From: Saturnia japonica
Lineage: Eukaryota; Arthropoda; Insecta; Lepidoptera; Saturniidae
DNA: 64,000 nucleotides
Assembly: GCA_033032175.1 (NCBI GenBank)
Contig: CM065324.1
Span: forward strand, 2,790,001 to 2,854,000
Direction of reading: 5' to 3'
Positions 63,926-64,000 of this stretch are shown piece after piece. The notes under the pieces were generated by a model. It ran no database searches and had not been told where the DNA came from. It saw only the letters and a program-made list of their open reading frames with translations. The translations under genes were made by a program, and so were the position numbers. The stretch's first letter is position 1; every line of letters starts with the position of its first letter.

Positions 63926-64000
63926 ACGTTCCCTCCCTCCTGGGAGGAAGGAGTGGACCATGCGTATGTGTATTTAATAATCGGAATGGTTTTTCTACAC

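Noticed and set aside
63737..63961. 74-codon minus-strand ORF near the right edge
   Set aside because: It lies in the L3 LINE 3' tail. Other L3 copies do not keep the frame open.

Overview
The window is AT-rich, repeat-dense animal DNA, almost certainly from a moth or butterfly (Lepidoptera). The evidence is its repeats: a cecropia-type mariner (the group that includes Bmmar1 and Hsmar1), many short Helitron-like elements ending in a hairpin plus CTAG, tRNA-derived SINEs with A and B boxes, RTE-type LINE tails, and dispersed families I know from lepidopteran genomes. Family names come from memory and reading by eye; no search was run. I found no convincing host gene, no structural RNA gene and no CRISPR array. 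Nearly all short ORFs are chance or transposon debris.

Layout. 0-4.4 kb: SINE copies, a LINE 3' tail and a Helitron. 6.8-9.2 kb: a hAT-like MITE with a perfect 8-bp target duplication, then Helitron-like elements, one carrying four ~132-bp tandem units. 10.65-11.92 kb: a mariner with a single 342-codon transposase ORF, the only long ORF here, but with the spacing between its last two catalytic aspartates shortened. 15.8-16.9 kb: a SINE-like repeat, then an RTE LINE fragment split by a small TIR element. 18.7-31 kb: mostly Helitrons, SINEs and LINE tails, plus a Ty1/copia integrase fragment at 28.25-28.49 kb. 31.8-41 kb: a short TC...CTAG element, a candidate solo LTR, a tRNA-derived SINE, LINE tails and a TIR MITE. 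41-50 kb: sparse old repeats.

50-58.1 kb is the densest part. It holds a LINE tail inserted into a SINE-like repeat with a 13-bp target duplication, a broken cecropia-type mariner, a Helitron, a second TC...CTAG element, a SINE, a young-looking DD41D Tc1/mariner element with 31-bp TIRs, and two LINE ORF2 fragments lying tail to tail. 58-64 kb holds SINEs, a 280-bp foldback, more LINE tails, and a pair of strong hairpins next to a 29-base T tract.

Nothing here looks like a working multigene system. The region reads as intergenic, intronic or heterochromatic sequence built by layered transposition. The observations most worth following are the mariner ORF with an in-frame catalytic-spacing deletion, the young DD41D element, the well-dated nested insertions, a TC...CTAG family whose terminal palindrome is kept although its sequence changes, and several foldback structures.
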